From the NCBI GenBank assembly GCA_030950965.1, contig JAUZQP010000046.1, positions 1-6,101 on the forward strand: DNA of 6,101 nt, read 5' to 3'. The position numbers and the translations under genes were made by a program. The notes under the pieces were generated by a model. It was not told the origin of the DNA. It made no database searches and saw only the letters and a list, made by a program, of their open reading frames with translations. Source of the stretch: Mariprofundaceae bacterium. GTDB lineage: Bacteria > Pseudomonadota > Zetaproteobacteria > Mariprofundales > Mariprofundaceae. Shown here piece after piece: positions 5,932 to 6,101 of the stretch (positions are counted from its first letter, which is position 1; each line of letters opens with the position of its first letter).

Positions 5932-6101
5932 GTTGCGCCTCTTGGCGAACCCAATCGTAACCGCGTTTTTCTAATTCAAGGGCGAGGTGGTGATCGCCTG
6001 ATTTAAGGATCTGACCATCGGCAAACACATGCACCACATCTGGCACAATATAATCCAGTAAACGCTGGTAATGCGTAATCATCACAATGGCGCGATCCGC
6101 A
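5924..6101 (-). CDS. sufC: SufC ATPase, C-terminal 58 residues (5' part outside window)
   Basis: The fragment reads from ADRAIVMITHYQRLLDY to the end at QEAQHG. It matches the SufC C-terminus: the switch (H-loop) histidine in MITHYQR, then DVVHVFADGQILKSGD, then an LEKRGYDW tail, in the same order as E. coli SufC (ITHYQRILDYI, VKSGD, LEEQGYGW by memory). SufC is the ABC-type ATPase that drives conformational change in SufBCD. Walker A, Walker B and the ABC signature lie off the right edge, so their integrity cannot be checked. The TGA at 5924-5926 overlaps the start of sufD by 8 bp. The upstream partner expected next is sufB. Confidence 0.94.
   Translation of the reverse strand, partial: ADRAIVMITHYQRLLDYIVPDVVHVFADGQILKSGDHHLALELEKRGYDWVRQEAQHG

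Overview
The window looks like bacterial chromosome of moderate GC. It carries an IMP dehydrogenase gene (guaB) and the promoter-distal part of a SUF iron-sulfur cluster assembly operon, all on the minus strand. The style of the proteins and two kinds of GTAG-headed palindromic repeat point to a proteobacterium, probably gamma-like. No marker here fixes the lineage more closely.

Reading the minus strand from the right edge, the SUF genes run: 3' end of sufC (5924-6101, cut by the window), sufD (4669-5931), sufS (3378-4595), a SufU-type nifU/iscU-family gene (2883-3338) and long-form sufT (2328-2882). sufC and sufD overlap by 8 bp, and sufU and sufT abut with no spacer. A 39-bp gap separates sufS from sufU. 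A 73-bp gap separates sufD from sufS and holds a REP-like hairpin whose leading GTAG contains the sufD stop codon. sufB and any regulator such as iscR/sufR would lie off the right edge. SufC and SufD belong to the SufBCD scaffold. SufS removes sulfur from cysteine, the SufU-type protein probably accepts it, and SufT is an MIP18-family maturation factor.

A 527-bp interval (1801-2327) separates sufT from guaB. It holds a plausible minus-strand terminator (2070-2102), the guaB ribosome binding site with a possible sequestering hairpin, and short open frames in several registers that may be shadows or relics. guaB (325-1800) is complete and is followed at once by a strong, probably bidirectional, intrinsic terminator (281-315). 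guaA does not follow inside the window.

The left 280 bp contain no recognisable gene. They carry a 107-bp element bounded by perfect 19-bp inverted repeats, each itself a GTAG-headed hairpin, typical of a paired REP (BIME-like) element.

Nothing in the window amounts to a new biological system. The points most worth a second look are the REP-like element fused to the end of sufD, the SufS/SufU residue signature in a proteobacterial-looking operon, and the unexplained sufT-guaB interval.
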